Part shown: positions 12,075 through 22,659 of the stretch, one piece after another | Layout: every line of letters starts with the position of its first letter | Numbering within the stretch: position 1 is the stretch's first letter | Source: Epiperipatus broadwayi | Lineage: Eukaryota; Onychophora; Udeonychophora; Euonychophora; Peripatidae | DNA length: 64,000 nt | NCBI GenBank assembly: GCA_028023455.1 | Contig: JAQFVV010012509.1 | Coordinates: 2,048,001 to 2,112,000, forward strand | Direction of reading: 5' to 3' | Position numbers and translations under genes: made by a program | Notes under the pieces: generated by a model | Database searches by the model: none | What the model was told of the DNA's origin: nothing | The model's input: only the letters and a program-made list of their open reading frames with translations

Positions 12075-15000
12075 AATCATAGATAAATGAATCAATAGAT
12101 GATGAGAAAGTAAATATGGTATCCTCAATATATTCTTTCTTTGTCGTAACAAGAGTAAAAAGAAAATTATTACCCAGACATGAAAATGCACTTATGAATT
12201 GAATTTCAATTAATGTAAAAAGTGCACTAATTTGTGAAGAAGACTTTAGTATTTCCTGTAAAGTTTAAGCATATTTTGATGTTAGAGTGAAGAAGCAAAA
12301 AATCATGATTCTTGTATCTTATTGTTGATTTACTTTGAGATAATAGTTGACAAGATTGAACAAAAATTTAAAGAAATGTGCAGTTTTTTCCTTCTAAAAT
12401 TACCAACAGAGATAAAAGTACAAAGGACTCTTTAAGTTCTCACAATAACTAGTTTGTATATATTAAAATAAATGTATGGGAAGTTTTTATCTACAGTATA
12501 TAATATGTATGCATTGTATTTAATATTTTACGTTTCTTGCAGCATATGTTTTTTTAAAGATATAGAAGGTTTGTAATGAAAGATTTTGTTGAAGTATTTT
12601 TTAGTCTATCAAAATCATGAATATGAAAAGACTTTCAAAGAAAGATGTTGGATTAAGTTATTGCATTTATAACACTGTTTATAAATAACTTTCTTTTTTA
12701 TTTCCAATCATAGATTGACTATTGCTTTAAATGGTGTTTTTGGTGTTACTATCGATTATATGGGAGGATATGATGTTATTCATTTCTAGCTTTTAATTAA
12801 AAGCCAAATTCAAATTTTGATGCTCTGCATTGGAGCATCTAATGTAATATCTCTTAATAATTGAGCTTTCACCAAATGGAAAAGAAATTCTATTTCTTTA
12901 TTATATGTTGAGGACATTAACTTACATAAATTTAATAATTAAGTAATCTAAGTATTTTTAATTAATAAATTATTCTAACATAAACAGTTTTGAAATATCT
13001 GCTGCTGATTAAAGTATAAATATGTTGAGAATACTGCTGCAGCTTAAGCACCAATGTCTATTTGTAAATAAGCAAATAAATTATATATATATATATAAAA
13101 TCAATAGCATCTACAAATAAAACCCTTTGACTGAAATATAAAGTAGATTAGAATGCTTTGAAGATAAAATATTTTTAGTAGTTTAACATGAGCAACACTA
13201 TTATTTAATTTCTTATTTATAAAAGAATAAATTTACAAAAAGTTATTGATTATAAATAAATAATTCACATCTTTTTTAGTCAAGTAAGAAGTAAAAAATC
13301 TGAAATATTTGCAATGGCTGTCCAAGTGCATAATATATTCAGTTACCTGCTTCAATGTATATATATATTTTATATATATATAACTATTTAATTATTGATG
13401 CTAAAGTATTTTATAGTTTTATTTTACATACATTTTTATTTGATTATCTTTGTCTTATAAATTCAGACTTATGGCTAAAATAAAATGTTTAAAGCAAATT
13501 ATATTTAAACTAACTTATAGTTGATATCCTGCAAGAATTTTTTTAACTGCAAATTTTTTTGTATTTATGTTAGTTTTTATTTTACTAAACTCACTCATAC
13601 TTATTTTTTAATAAACTTAAAATATTTTTAATATAATACGGTGTCTGAAATGTTCCAAAAGTTTTCCATGATATTGATACTAACTTACATTTTCCATGGA
13701 TCTTTTTTAATGGTATTATATTCTTTTATTGCAGATCTTGGCTTACAAAAATGTGTGTCTATTTTTAAGATCAAAAATTATTTATTTGTTTAAGAATTCA
13801 AATTTAGCCTTTTGTTAAATTGTTTTTCTTCTATTTCAAGTCGAGGACTAACTGTTTTTCACTTATTAACTTCTAAGTACATTCAGGTTATGCAACTGGC
13901 TAAGTAATCGATCTGATTTAGTGCTAATCCTTTTTCACGGGTATATTATTTTCATCACAATTCTCAATTAGCTTTATTAATTCTATTTGTTAAACTATTT
14001 TCTCATCATCATTTTATTCACTCATTACCCACTGTACTGCTGTTTTGTTTTGTTTTTTTTCTGATTTCAGTTTGAATATCGTGTTACTTAGAAATATTCT
14101 TGGATATCTTCCTCATCTGTCACTGATTAGATATAAATAATTCTTAGAAACAACTTCCTTGGCAAGCTAACTATTGTTGTGATTCATATACTTCATATAT
14201 TCTGCCAAATATTAGCCTTTGTTAAAGAAATATGCTGCATTAAATCTCTGGATATGTATTTAAATATTACCAATATTTTCTAGATCACTCCTATGCAATA
14301 GTTTCTCGTTTTTTTTTATGAAGTCTGCCACCAGATATCAAATGGCAACTTCTTATATTATTTAATAGATTAGATTTATCATTAATTCAAAACATAAGTT
14401 TAATTGCTTCAAATATGGCTCAAATGACAATCTTCTTGGTTGTTTGACCAAGAAAGTTTTTAAATAACCGAAGAATTTTTGCATATGAAATGAGCTTTTT
14501 GTGAGAACCTAAAACCATTGACCTAAAATATTTACCCAGAAATGCTGTGAGAAAAATTTAGCAGAACAATATTTTTCTTATTTCTTCACTATTTTAAAAT
14601 GATATAAATTATACTTTCTTTTCAGAAACTAAAATACATTTAGCTGGATTTAATTTGAAATTACTGAAGTCTCATTAACCGATTTATGATCTTTTTTAAT
14701 TGCTGTTCTTATTTGCTTTAAAGAGAATCTCTGATTTAAGTGATTGTAAACGAACACAAACCTTAAATTATTGTATTAATGATTGTCTGATCTGTTCATT
14801 AATGATAGAATTGAAAAATTTAATAAAGCCTTATAAAGAAACTGTCTTCGAATTTCTTTTCTTTATAATATTTGTTGTCAAATATTTTTTGGCTAATGGT
14901 ATTTTTTGAATTATAGATTCATTGTTTAGTTAGTTTGTATATTATGTGATTAAGGACTCATTGGGTGAATGCAACACAACAATTTTTATTGCTTGAATGA

Positions 15001-15079
15001 ATGCTATTAAGTCAAGACAATTATACGAATCTTGAGTTTGATTTAAACTATTCTAATTGGCTAAATAAAATTAAGGTGT

Positions 15080-15150
15080 ATTTTTAGCTCAGTGATATAC
15101 CGAATGATGGATGCAAATTGAAAGGTTCTTGGATTGAAGTTCTGCTTATT
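15080..15150 (+). repeat. tRNA-derived SINE remnant (candidate)
   Basis: TAGCTCAGTGATAT (15085-15098) resembles a tRNA A box. GGATTGAAGTTC, about 45 bases further on, resembles a decayed B box. The spacing fits a tRNA-related SINE head rather than a functional tRNA: there is no pairable acceptor stem. The body of the SINE is not evident. Confidence 0.35.
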
Positions 15151-15500
15151 TCTTCTGATGCTTGAATATCACATGATCATTCCAAACAATTAATAATTCT
15201 TTTTTTTTTTTGTCTAATGATATTTAAAGCTCTTTTTTTTTCATATTTAATTTATAATAAATATTATATATATCCTTAACAGTATAATAGTTATACAAAC
15301 TTTCTAATTTGATATGCAATATTTATATTAGTGAATTTTTGCATTTCACTGGTATAATTTTACTATTTTAAAAACTTAGTTATAAGTGAATTTTAAAATA
15401 TTGACTATATGTTTTATGTTTATTGCTCATAAGAATAGTCTTTTAACTTAAATGTATTTGTAGATTAAGAATATATGCTGATATGTCTTTTTTTTTTCAG

Positions 15501-15664
15501 TTATGAAAAATAAAAGTCTAGCTGAATTGGAAGCTGGTTTGAAGCAGCTGGTATTGGGCAATAACCGTTCAGCTTCACCATCTAATAATAAAGTTAAGGA
15601 TCAGGATATGTCTGCCTTTAACAAACTGGTTAGTGCTTTGGCTGGCAAGGGTCAGCTATTCTCG
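15501..15664 (+). CDS. EIF4ENIF1: 4E-T (EIF4ENIF1) internal exon C
   Basis: The acceptor is a long T tract ending in CAG (15498-15500); the donor is GTATGT at 15665. With the base carried over, it encodes 55 residues and exits in phase 0. This is the most diagnostic exon. It has LAELEAGLKQLVLGNN (vertebrate 4E-T: EVEAGLKGLKV), then DQDMSAFNKLVSALAGKGQL (vertebrate: GDMTAFNKLVS), a 4E-T-specific conserved block in the central repression region. The in-frame Met at 15503 is internal, not a start. Reading on past the donor gives a hydrophobic tail that is intron translation. Confidence 0.93.
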
Positions 15665-16784
15665 GTATGTTGTTGTTGTCTTGTTTCAGAGCTGGTATTT
15701 TCTTCTTTGTCATTTTTATTTTTATTTTCTTGCATTTAATTAAATTCTTTAGTGTACATCTATATATATTAAATAAAGTTTTGATAGTGGAAATAAAATG
15801 CTATGCATGTAAGTTGAAATGAAATACTACAAATGTAATTACAAATAGTTAATAAATTTTTATCATCAGATTTGTGGCCATTACTAATTGTGCTAGCCAT
15901 AACATTATTGTAGTGTCAATACATATTTAGTTATTTATAATTAAAATAAATGTGGGGTAATATTACATCTCTTATCACGCAAAAATTATCAGCAAATTTG
16001 GTGAATACTACTTTCTCCATCACTGTATCTCTAGGGATGATTAGTGGGTTATTTATAAGCTATTAGGCTATTTTTACTTGTATGATATTGGGTGCTGTGC
16101 TCAAGCTAATGGTGAATTCTACAAGTGGTGTAAAGCTAAATAATCTTCAGATATGCAAATCAACTGTGAATAACAAATAAACAGTGCTTGATAAAAAGCT
16201 CAGTCCCTGCTACTAGTTGTTGGTTCATCAAGAGTTAGATAGTTTTTGATATAAACAATCTTTTTTGTCTCCCTTCTTAAATCAGATAGAGCCTCGTCTT
16301 CATGAACCTTGCATACTATCAGTCATTTCCTTATATTAACTAAGAGGGAGAATATGTTTTTGTAACCACATTTTTATTCTTTACTTATATCCATAATAAT
16401 TCTGATTCCAATTCCCTTATTTGTTTTTTTTTTAAAGCCCAAGTGCTTGAGATTTAAGAAAGCAATGATAGACAGCCCTCAATTCTGTTCTTTGCTCAAT
16501 GTAGTGTGATTACTAATGAATCATTTTGCAACTAAATTTGAGACAGGAGTTTCAGCTGGCATAGATTATATGTTTATGCAGCTGTATTTAGTGATATATC
16601 TGCTATCACAGAATTGGAAGGGTTCTAGAAAATGTTATCTAAAAATGTCTTGTTTTATACATGCTGGATAGGTTGTAATATCTAGCTGATTATGATAGTA
16701 GACATAATAATAATAGTGGTAAAGCAGAAAATCATGATAATACTGAAGATAAGTATTATAAATCAAATTTTATCCTAAATATAG

Positions 16785-17425
16785 GTACATGGATTATGCA
16801 AGCTTGATTTGATAAATATTCTACAACACTAGAATGGAGGACTACATTGATGGCTATGAAGCTGTCAAAATTTAAAACCAATATACCTGCTTTTAGGGAA
16901 ACTCATATTCCAGGAGTAGAAAGTTTAATAAAACAGCTATAAGTGTTTTGGAAAGGCAGATCAGTCAGCGAAAGTAGAATCCACAATGTTAGATTTGCTT
17001 TAAAGGCTAATGATGTTAAAACTTGTCTTGCACGATGATACTAGAGTTCATTTTATTAGTGCTTATGCCCCAACCTTAGATTCAAAGAATTCAAGTAAGA
17101 AAGCTTTTATTCTTTGCTGGATAGCATTATTATAGTAGTACTATTAAAAGATTGCATTTTTCTTCTTGGCAACCTTTATGCATGTGTTAGTATAAATTGT
17201 AGTTCTTGGCCAAAAGTTATTATAAATAATAGAATTGATGTTGTCAATTCAAATAATCTCTTGTTATTGAACTAATTGCAGAACACATGGATTAACTATC
17301 ACAAATACAGTGGAGCTGTGAGCTATGCTACATTGTGTTCCAAGTTCTCCTCACATACAAATGTACATAGCATATAATAGCTCATGTTTTGTTGATAAAC
17401 TAGTGATTAGAATAGAGTAAGTATT
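16785..17425 (+). pseudogene. LINE apurinic-type endonuclease remnant
   Basis: The frame-shifted plus-strand reading aligns with the endonuclease (EEP) domain of RTE-like LINEs, often misannotated as craniofacial development protein 2. Recognisable are TTLMAMKLSKFKTNIPAFRE with THIPGVESL (normally IAALSETR.PGEG), VRFALKAN, HFISAYAPTLDSKN (ISAYAPT block), a degraded LGDFNARVG (FLATFMHVLV) and the strong CRTHGLTITNT block (normally HGLTITNT). Stops and frameshifts are frequent and no reverse transcriptase follows, so this is a truncated fossil. It may belong to the same broad group as the RTE copies at 460-2032 and 59400-60990, which lack this domain. Confidence 0.75.
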
Positions 17426-17819
17426 GTTTACTGAAGTGTACAGTACTTTTCAACACACATATTTATAACGTAAACACTTTTTTTATATGTAGAAAAATAC
17501 ATAAATGAATTAAGATTATAATATAAACAAAATTTTAAAAAAATTATATTTTATTGATTGTGTGAACACTCATGTAGTCTATTGAAGCAATTAGAATAAG
17601 AAAAAAAAACGAATTGTACCATAATTTTATTATTTAAATAAAGTAAATCACGAATGTCTGACTTTCATGGTTATTAAATATGCTTTGGGTGATAGTCTTT
17701 TATCTGTAACTTCTATTGTATTTTTTGTAAGCATTTATTTTTATTAACATCAACAAATAATAAATAAATATAAAATAAAATCAACATATTGTAAAATTTC
17801 TATGGTATATTGTAACATT

Positions 17820-18494
17820 GTGCTTTGGCTTGCGGCTTTTTTAAAAAAATAACTTCGACATAATGATGAAGTTACAGTGTTTTATACACAATTAAAAAAC
17901 ATAATCAAACTCAAAAGTTAGTAGGCATTTTTTTATTTTGCTGCTTTTTTTAAAAAATAACATCAATAAAATGATGAAGTAACACTGTTTTCAACACAAA
18001 TAAATCACATAAACAAACTCGAAACTTCGTAGGCTTTTTTTTTTTTTTTAAATAACTTAGTAGACTTTTTTTAAAAAGTTATGATGCTTTTTTATTTGTA
18101 AAAATAACATTTTTTTTACCATTTTAAAACAAACTTCAAAATTATTAAGCTTTTTTTTAGTTACACAAATAAATCAAAAAGAATGGGGAAGTATGGAATA
18201 TTTATTATATCTATAAAGATATTACATACGGAATAGAGAAAGGTGAATAATTCCATGTGTGTAAATTTAAAAAATCAGATATATTAATCTTTAACTGAGG
18301 TTTAAAGTTTATATCTGTGCTAGAAATAATCTCTAGTTTAGAGGATGATTAGTAATAATCATTAGTGTATTTAGCTGAAATGGATGGCATCGGGGTTGTG
18401 AGTGGAGGGAGTTTGACAATGATAAATCAAAATGTAACAAATAAATCACACAAACAAATTTTAAACTTAGTAGGTTTTTTTTTGGAATGCCGCA

Positions 18495-18526
<32 letters not shown>

Positions 18527-18990
18527 CAAGTTCAAAGTTATTAAGCTTTTTTTTATTTTTTTTGGTTACACAAATAAATAACACAAACAAACTTTTTTTG
18601 GATTGCTGCTTTTTTTAAAAACAACTATCAACAAGTTCCAAGTTATTAAGCTTTTTTTTTTTGGTTACACAAATAAATAACACAAACAAATTTTAAACTT
18701 AGTGGGCTTTTTTTTTTTTTGGATTACTGTTTTTTTTAATAAACTAACATTAACAAAAATAAAACTTATTACGCTTTCTTTTTGTTTTTTCCTATAAAAG
18801 ATAAATAAATTGTTAAAGGATTAAAAATAACATTGACTTAGTTTAATAACATTTTTTAAAAAAACAACAACAAAGTTAAAACTTAGTAGCCTTTTTTTTT
18901 AATTGCTGATTTCTTTTAAAAACTTATATCGACAAAAATAAAAGTTGTTACAATTTTTTTTTTTTTTTGCTATAAAGATAAACAACTTTA
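17820..18990. repeat. AT-rich tandem array (about 110-120-bp units)
   Basis: This is a diverged tandem array. Its units combine a long T run, a short AAAAATAACATCAACAA-like segment and ATAAATCACACAAACAAA followed by TTAAACTTAGTAGGC. Copies are visible near 17890, 17990, 18440, 18560 and 18660, with partial ones to about 18990. Poly-T runs of 8-20 bases recur in every unit. The right edge abuts a GC-richer block with a Merlin-type transposase fragment. The layout resembles the arrays inside the elements at 40369-43043 and 62142-63905, but no terminal inverted repeats were found here. Confidence 0.75.
18270..18420 (+). repeat. Interspersed repeat, copy 1 of pair
   Basis: The AGTTTATATCTGTGCTAG... 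AATAATCTCTAGT ... GATTAGTAATAATCATTA ... GAAATGGATGGCATC-type sequence recurs in diverged form at about 33400-33540. It lies inside the tandem-array region, so it interrupts the array or belongs to the same family. Class unknown. Confidence 0.5.
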
Positions 18991-19019
18991 AAAGGTATTA
19001 AAAATAACATTGGCTAAGT

Positions 19020-19490
19020 TTAAAACGGCACTCCCCCCAAAATCCATTGTAGAGATAGTACTTTCCTGGTGGTTCTTTCTCCGGCTAAAGAGAGTTCATC
19101 AATCTCAACTATCAAACTGGGCCCGCCGATTTGACAGCACGGTCGAGATGACAAACTCTCAGAGCACAGCTCACGCAGACCGTTGGCCAAATGCAAAATG
19201 GCATTTTTGCCCAGGCCCAATTCTTTCTGGCCAATTTCGACAGATTCACAGCTCCAGTAATATATTAGAGGTATAGCTTTAACCAATGGTATCCTGTAGC
19301 TGTCAAACCAAGTGAGATTTCTAATGGAAACCGTTCTACTGCATGAATGAGACTAACATCTAAACTGACGTACTTTTTCCGATCCTAAATTTCATTGAGG
19401 CTCCACATTCACGTTTCTTTGAACGTAGAAGTACATTTTTGCTTTGCAAAAAGGCCACAGCATCACATTCTGTTGTCGGTAAATCACACA
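19020..19490 (-). pseudogene. Merlin / IS1595-type (ISXO2-like) transposase fragment
   Basis: The minus strand encodes the N-terminal two-thirds of a DDE transposase of the eukaryotic Merlin superfamily (Pfam DDE_Tnp_IS1595 group). In order from 19490: AVAFLQSKNVLLRSKKREC with GASM, a zinc-ribbon start with a C..C-type pair reduced to C-G-A-S-M; a frameshift and stop near 19340-19360; RTVSIRNLTWFDSYRIPL (family: VSIR.GTWFE.S.LPL); YYWSCESVEIGQKELGLGKN; then IGGPSLIVEIDE with the first catalytic Asp, and LQWILGGV. The C-terminal catalytic half is missing; the fragment stops where the tandem array begins. This 270-bp core is clearly GC-richer than its surroundings. It is a dead copy, not bacterial contamination, since it is embedded in an intron. 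Confidence 0.85.
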
Positions 19491-20465
19491 ATCAAACAAC
19501 GTCTGGGTTTTACTGCGCCATTATTATTTTCTCGTGGAGGTTCTCGAGTAAACGCTACTTAACTTGTTAACTATTTACGAGTATGTTCAGACATACCCTT
19601 GGACAATGTTTTGCACATTAAAATTTCACTACAGAAGTGTGTAAACAGTCCGTTAATTATGAAATACTTCAATTGCATGATTTCAATAAATATAAAAAAA
19701 AAAATTAAAGTAAAAATAAGAACATTTGATTACTTGAATTAAACACACCCTCACACTACACCGTAAAAAAGTGTGAAGTGTGCGATTCATCATAAATAAT
19801 TTACTGCAATGTGACAAAGTGGTCTGTAACGTGTATTACAGCAGAATTGTTGAATTACATGTAAACACGGCTGAAATGTCGGCCGCGTGAACTGCATTTT
19901 TATGTGTTTTAGCACATAAATCTGCCATTCCACAGCGTGGATGTCTATAAAACAATTACTGTATTTCAGAAAGAAAATTGTAGAAATTAAAACACAGCTA
20001 AATATCAAACAGAAAAATGGACCAACATATTTTCTATATGTTGTTGTATCTGTGGTCACAGATTGGTTTATATAGTTATTGCAAAACTTTTTTCTAGAAC
20101 AGTTTTTTTTTTTTTGTCTTTTCTTTTTTTTTTTGGAGTTAGAATGTTCATATTCTAAATGGCTGCTGTATGTACTTAAAAATATATATTTCCAATGAAT
20201 AGCATTTAATTTATCTATTATTTAGTGATTACAAAAATATATTTTGTAGAGCATATGAGCTTCTTTTCAAAATTTTCAACTTTCAGTAATTGTTTCTTTG
20301 GAAATGACCTTGAAAATATTTTGTAAAGATAATAAAGCATGTGAATGGCATAATCATGATATTTTTTCATCGGTACTATTCTTAGAAATATATAAGAATC
20401 TTGTAAGCGAAGCAAATAATATTTAGGTGAATATATAATGTATAAAAAAATGTTTTGTTGTTTTA

Positions 20466-21275
20466 TTAAAATAAAATATTCAGATAAGTTGGTGCTTAGA
20501 TATTTTCATTAGTAGAAAATATTTGTGTTTAATCAATAATTCAAGAGCTAGATAAATGTAGAGATCAATTAAGTTGATTATAATTAAAAAAATTGTTCCT
20601 GTTCCAGAAATAGAAATAGCCATCGAAACATCACATAATTGCCATTTCATATGCTTACACATGATGTTAATAAGATAGCTAACTCTTCATACAGTAGTGC
20701 CACCAAGTATAAGCCTTCCCTTCTCCATCCATTGATTATGAAGGCTTGCACTTGGTGGTACTATGGAGAGCTTGGTAATCTTATTAAATAGAAAGTGTTA
20801 GAAATAATTAGATTGGTAATCTGAATCTAGAATTTCCATGGTATGTGAAAGTAATTAAATAATTATAGTGTTGGTGCTAGGGAATGATCTGCAACAGAAT
20901 AAAATGATGACCTAAAAAAAAATGTGACTCAAGGATATGCCCATACACTCTTATCGTGGAAGGTACTTCTGTTGTGAACTAAGGACAGATACAAGCTTGA
21001 CATTCGAGTGTTTAGGAGGTCAACAGAGTACCTAGTGAATTCCATCACTGAAGGTTCTAAAATGGGCTTAGGAATTCTTACAGGCCAAAATAGCTTTATT
21101 ATTATTTTGTAAAGCTTTATGGCTGCAAATATATGTTATTTTAATATTACTGTTTATATTGTTATCTTGCTGGTCAAATGAACATCAGTTATTATTAGTT
21201 AATAAAATTATGTAATATTTATCTCTGCTTGTTTTATGATGACTGCAGTACTTGTGGTTGCAGTACACAGAATCA
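20466..21275 (+). mobile_element. Ty3/gypsy LTR-like repeat, copy A
   Basis: This copy shares a long diverged alignment with 26640-27235, including AATTGTTCCTGTTCCAGAAA, GGTAATCTGAATCTAGAATT, ACTGAAGGTTCTAAAATGGG, ATTGTTATCTTGCTGG and AGTACACAG near the right end. In the other copy the repeat is followed directly by gag-like coding sequence, so I infer that it is an LTR. A TTAA hairpin MITE is inserted at 20671-20783. A third, partial, reversed copy lies near 29990-30330. Confidence 0.6.
20667..20787. mobile_element. TTAA-flanked hairpin MITE (113 bp)
   Basis: The element at 20671-20783 has inverted arms of about 50 bp (TAAGATAGCTAACTCTTCAT ... CCACCAAGTATAAGCCTTC, mirrored as GAAGGCTTGCACTTGGTGG ... 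AATCTTA). It is bracketed by TTAA at 20667-20670 and 20784-20787. TTAA duplications are typical of piggyBac and Kolobok elements. The corresponding position in the other LTR copy (near 26770) lacks the insert. Confidence 0.75.
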
Positions 21276-22659
21276 GTTTAAAAATTAAGTAATAAAATTG
21301 TCTAATTATGATATCTCTTATTTATTTAGATATTAAATTTGTATTCTTTATCTCTACATGAATTTAATTTAAACTATATCTCATATGTGATTATATCAAA
21401 AGTACATAATGGTATCTTCAAGGAATTGACTACATTGCTATTTAATTTGTTTTAATTATATCATAAATTGTATTTTAATCTAATTAAAAAAAAAAAACTC
21501 TTCACTTTTAAGGACAAAGAATGTTAAGTTTTCACTATTTTATTATGCACACTTTTCGAATATATTTATTTAATTTTAATTTATCAAAAAAAAACCTGAA
21601 TAAGAAATTAGTGATCCAGTTCTTAATTATTCATAAAAAACAAGCATTTTGTAATTTGTTTTTAATTTTAATGTTATATAATCGTGATATCCAATATTAT
21701 ATTAATTCATTAGTACATTTTTTTGTGATAATGGGATTGTGTGTATATGCAATCACATTTCAGACTAATTTTTTCTTCTCTGGAGTTAGAATGATTATAC
21801 TTGTTTACTAGTTGCTGTTATTGATAAAAAAATTTAGATGGGCCTTATTCTAAATTTTTTCTGTTTCTAGTTTGCAACAACTTTTTTTTTTGTATATGAT
21901 TTGTTTACTTTAGAAAATACTGTGAAGAGTTTTTGATATAGAACAATTATATAATTTATAAGAACAGCTCATAGTTGTCTTTCATAATAAAAAATCCAAA
22001 AAAAATCACCAGTGTACTATAGGCTTGAATGTTGTATTATTTGGCATTCTGTTATTTAACAGTTTATATCATTTAAGCTTAAGATAACTCTTTTTATTTT
22101 ATGAAACGTACATTGATTTACCTTTAATAGCTTTTTTTTTTTTTTTACCTGAACTATGAAAGCAAATCTAATCTGGAAATTTTAATATGAATGATCTCTA
22201 TAAAATATCAACACTCTTGCAGATTATATATGTATGGACATGTAATAAGGTTTTTTTTATTAGCATAGTTTACTATTTATAAATCAAATTATAAATTTTA
22301 ATAGCAAACTCCATTTATTCTACTGTAGACTTTTCTGAACTTTTGACAAAAATTAAAGCTGGGATTATAAGATAGATGTTCATTGGTTTTATAAATTTTG
22401 GTATTATAATTATACTTTGATAGAATATATTTTTTGAAAATTGATGTGGGTCAAATGTTCATAGCAATCAGTTTTGTAAGTAAATTATTTAGTATACTTT
22501 TGTGAGTTTTTTTTTTATTCTACTGCTTATCCAGTGGACAATTTTTTTTATGATTTGTGTGAACTATTTTTTTTTTAATGAGTAAATTATTTTTTAATCT
22601 TTTTGTTTTTGATATATCATTATAATTTTTTATAAGCACTGCTTATGTATATTAACATT

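Larger units (their letters stand above)
10672..15500 (+). other. 4E-T intron 2 (about 4.8 kb)
   Basis: AT-rich intron bounded by GTAAGC and a T-rich tract ending in CAG at 15498-15500. It contains the 80-bp direct repeat pair near 11.0 and 11.4 kb, a 13-base C run (12062-12074), an AT dinucleotide run near 13085-13100 and a tRNA-like fragment near 15.1 kb. In 11530-15080 I see nothing else that I can identify. Confidence 0.85.

Noticed and set aside
15503-15739. Met-initiated 78-codon frame taken as a separate small gene
   Set aside because: The first part is 4E-T exon C; the tail after the GTATGT donor at 15665 is intron translation rich in hydrophobic low-complexity residues.
19010-19276. 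88-codon plus-strand open frame
   Set aside because: It is the antisense shadow of the Merlin-type transposase fragment on the minus strand, where the conserved IGGP...VEIDE motif is found.
19020-19490. Bacterial contamination or horizontal transfer from bacteria (IS1595-like transposase)
   Set aside because: Eukaryotic Merlin transposases carry this domain, and the fragment is embedded in an intron with matching AT-rich flanks.
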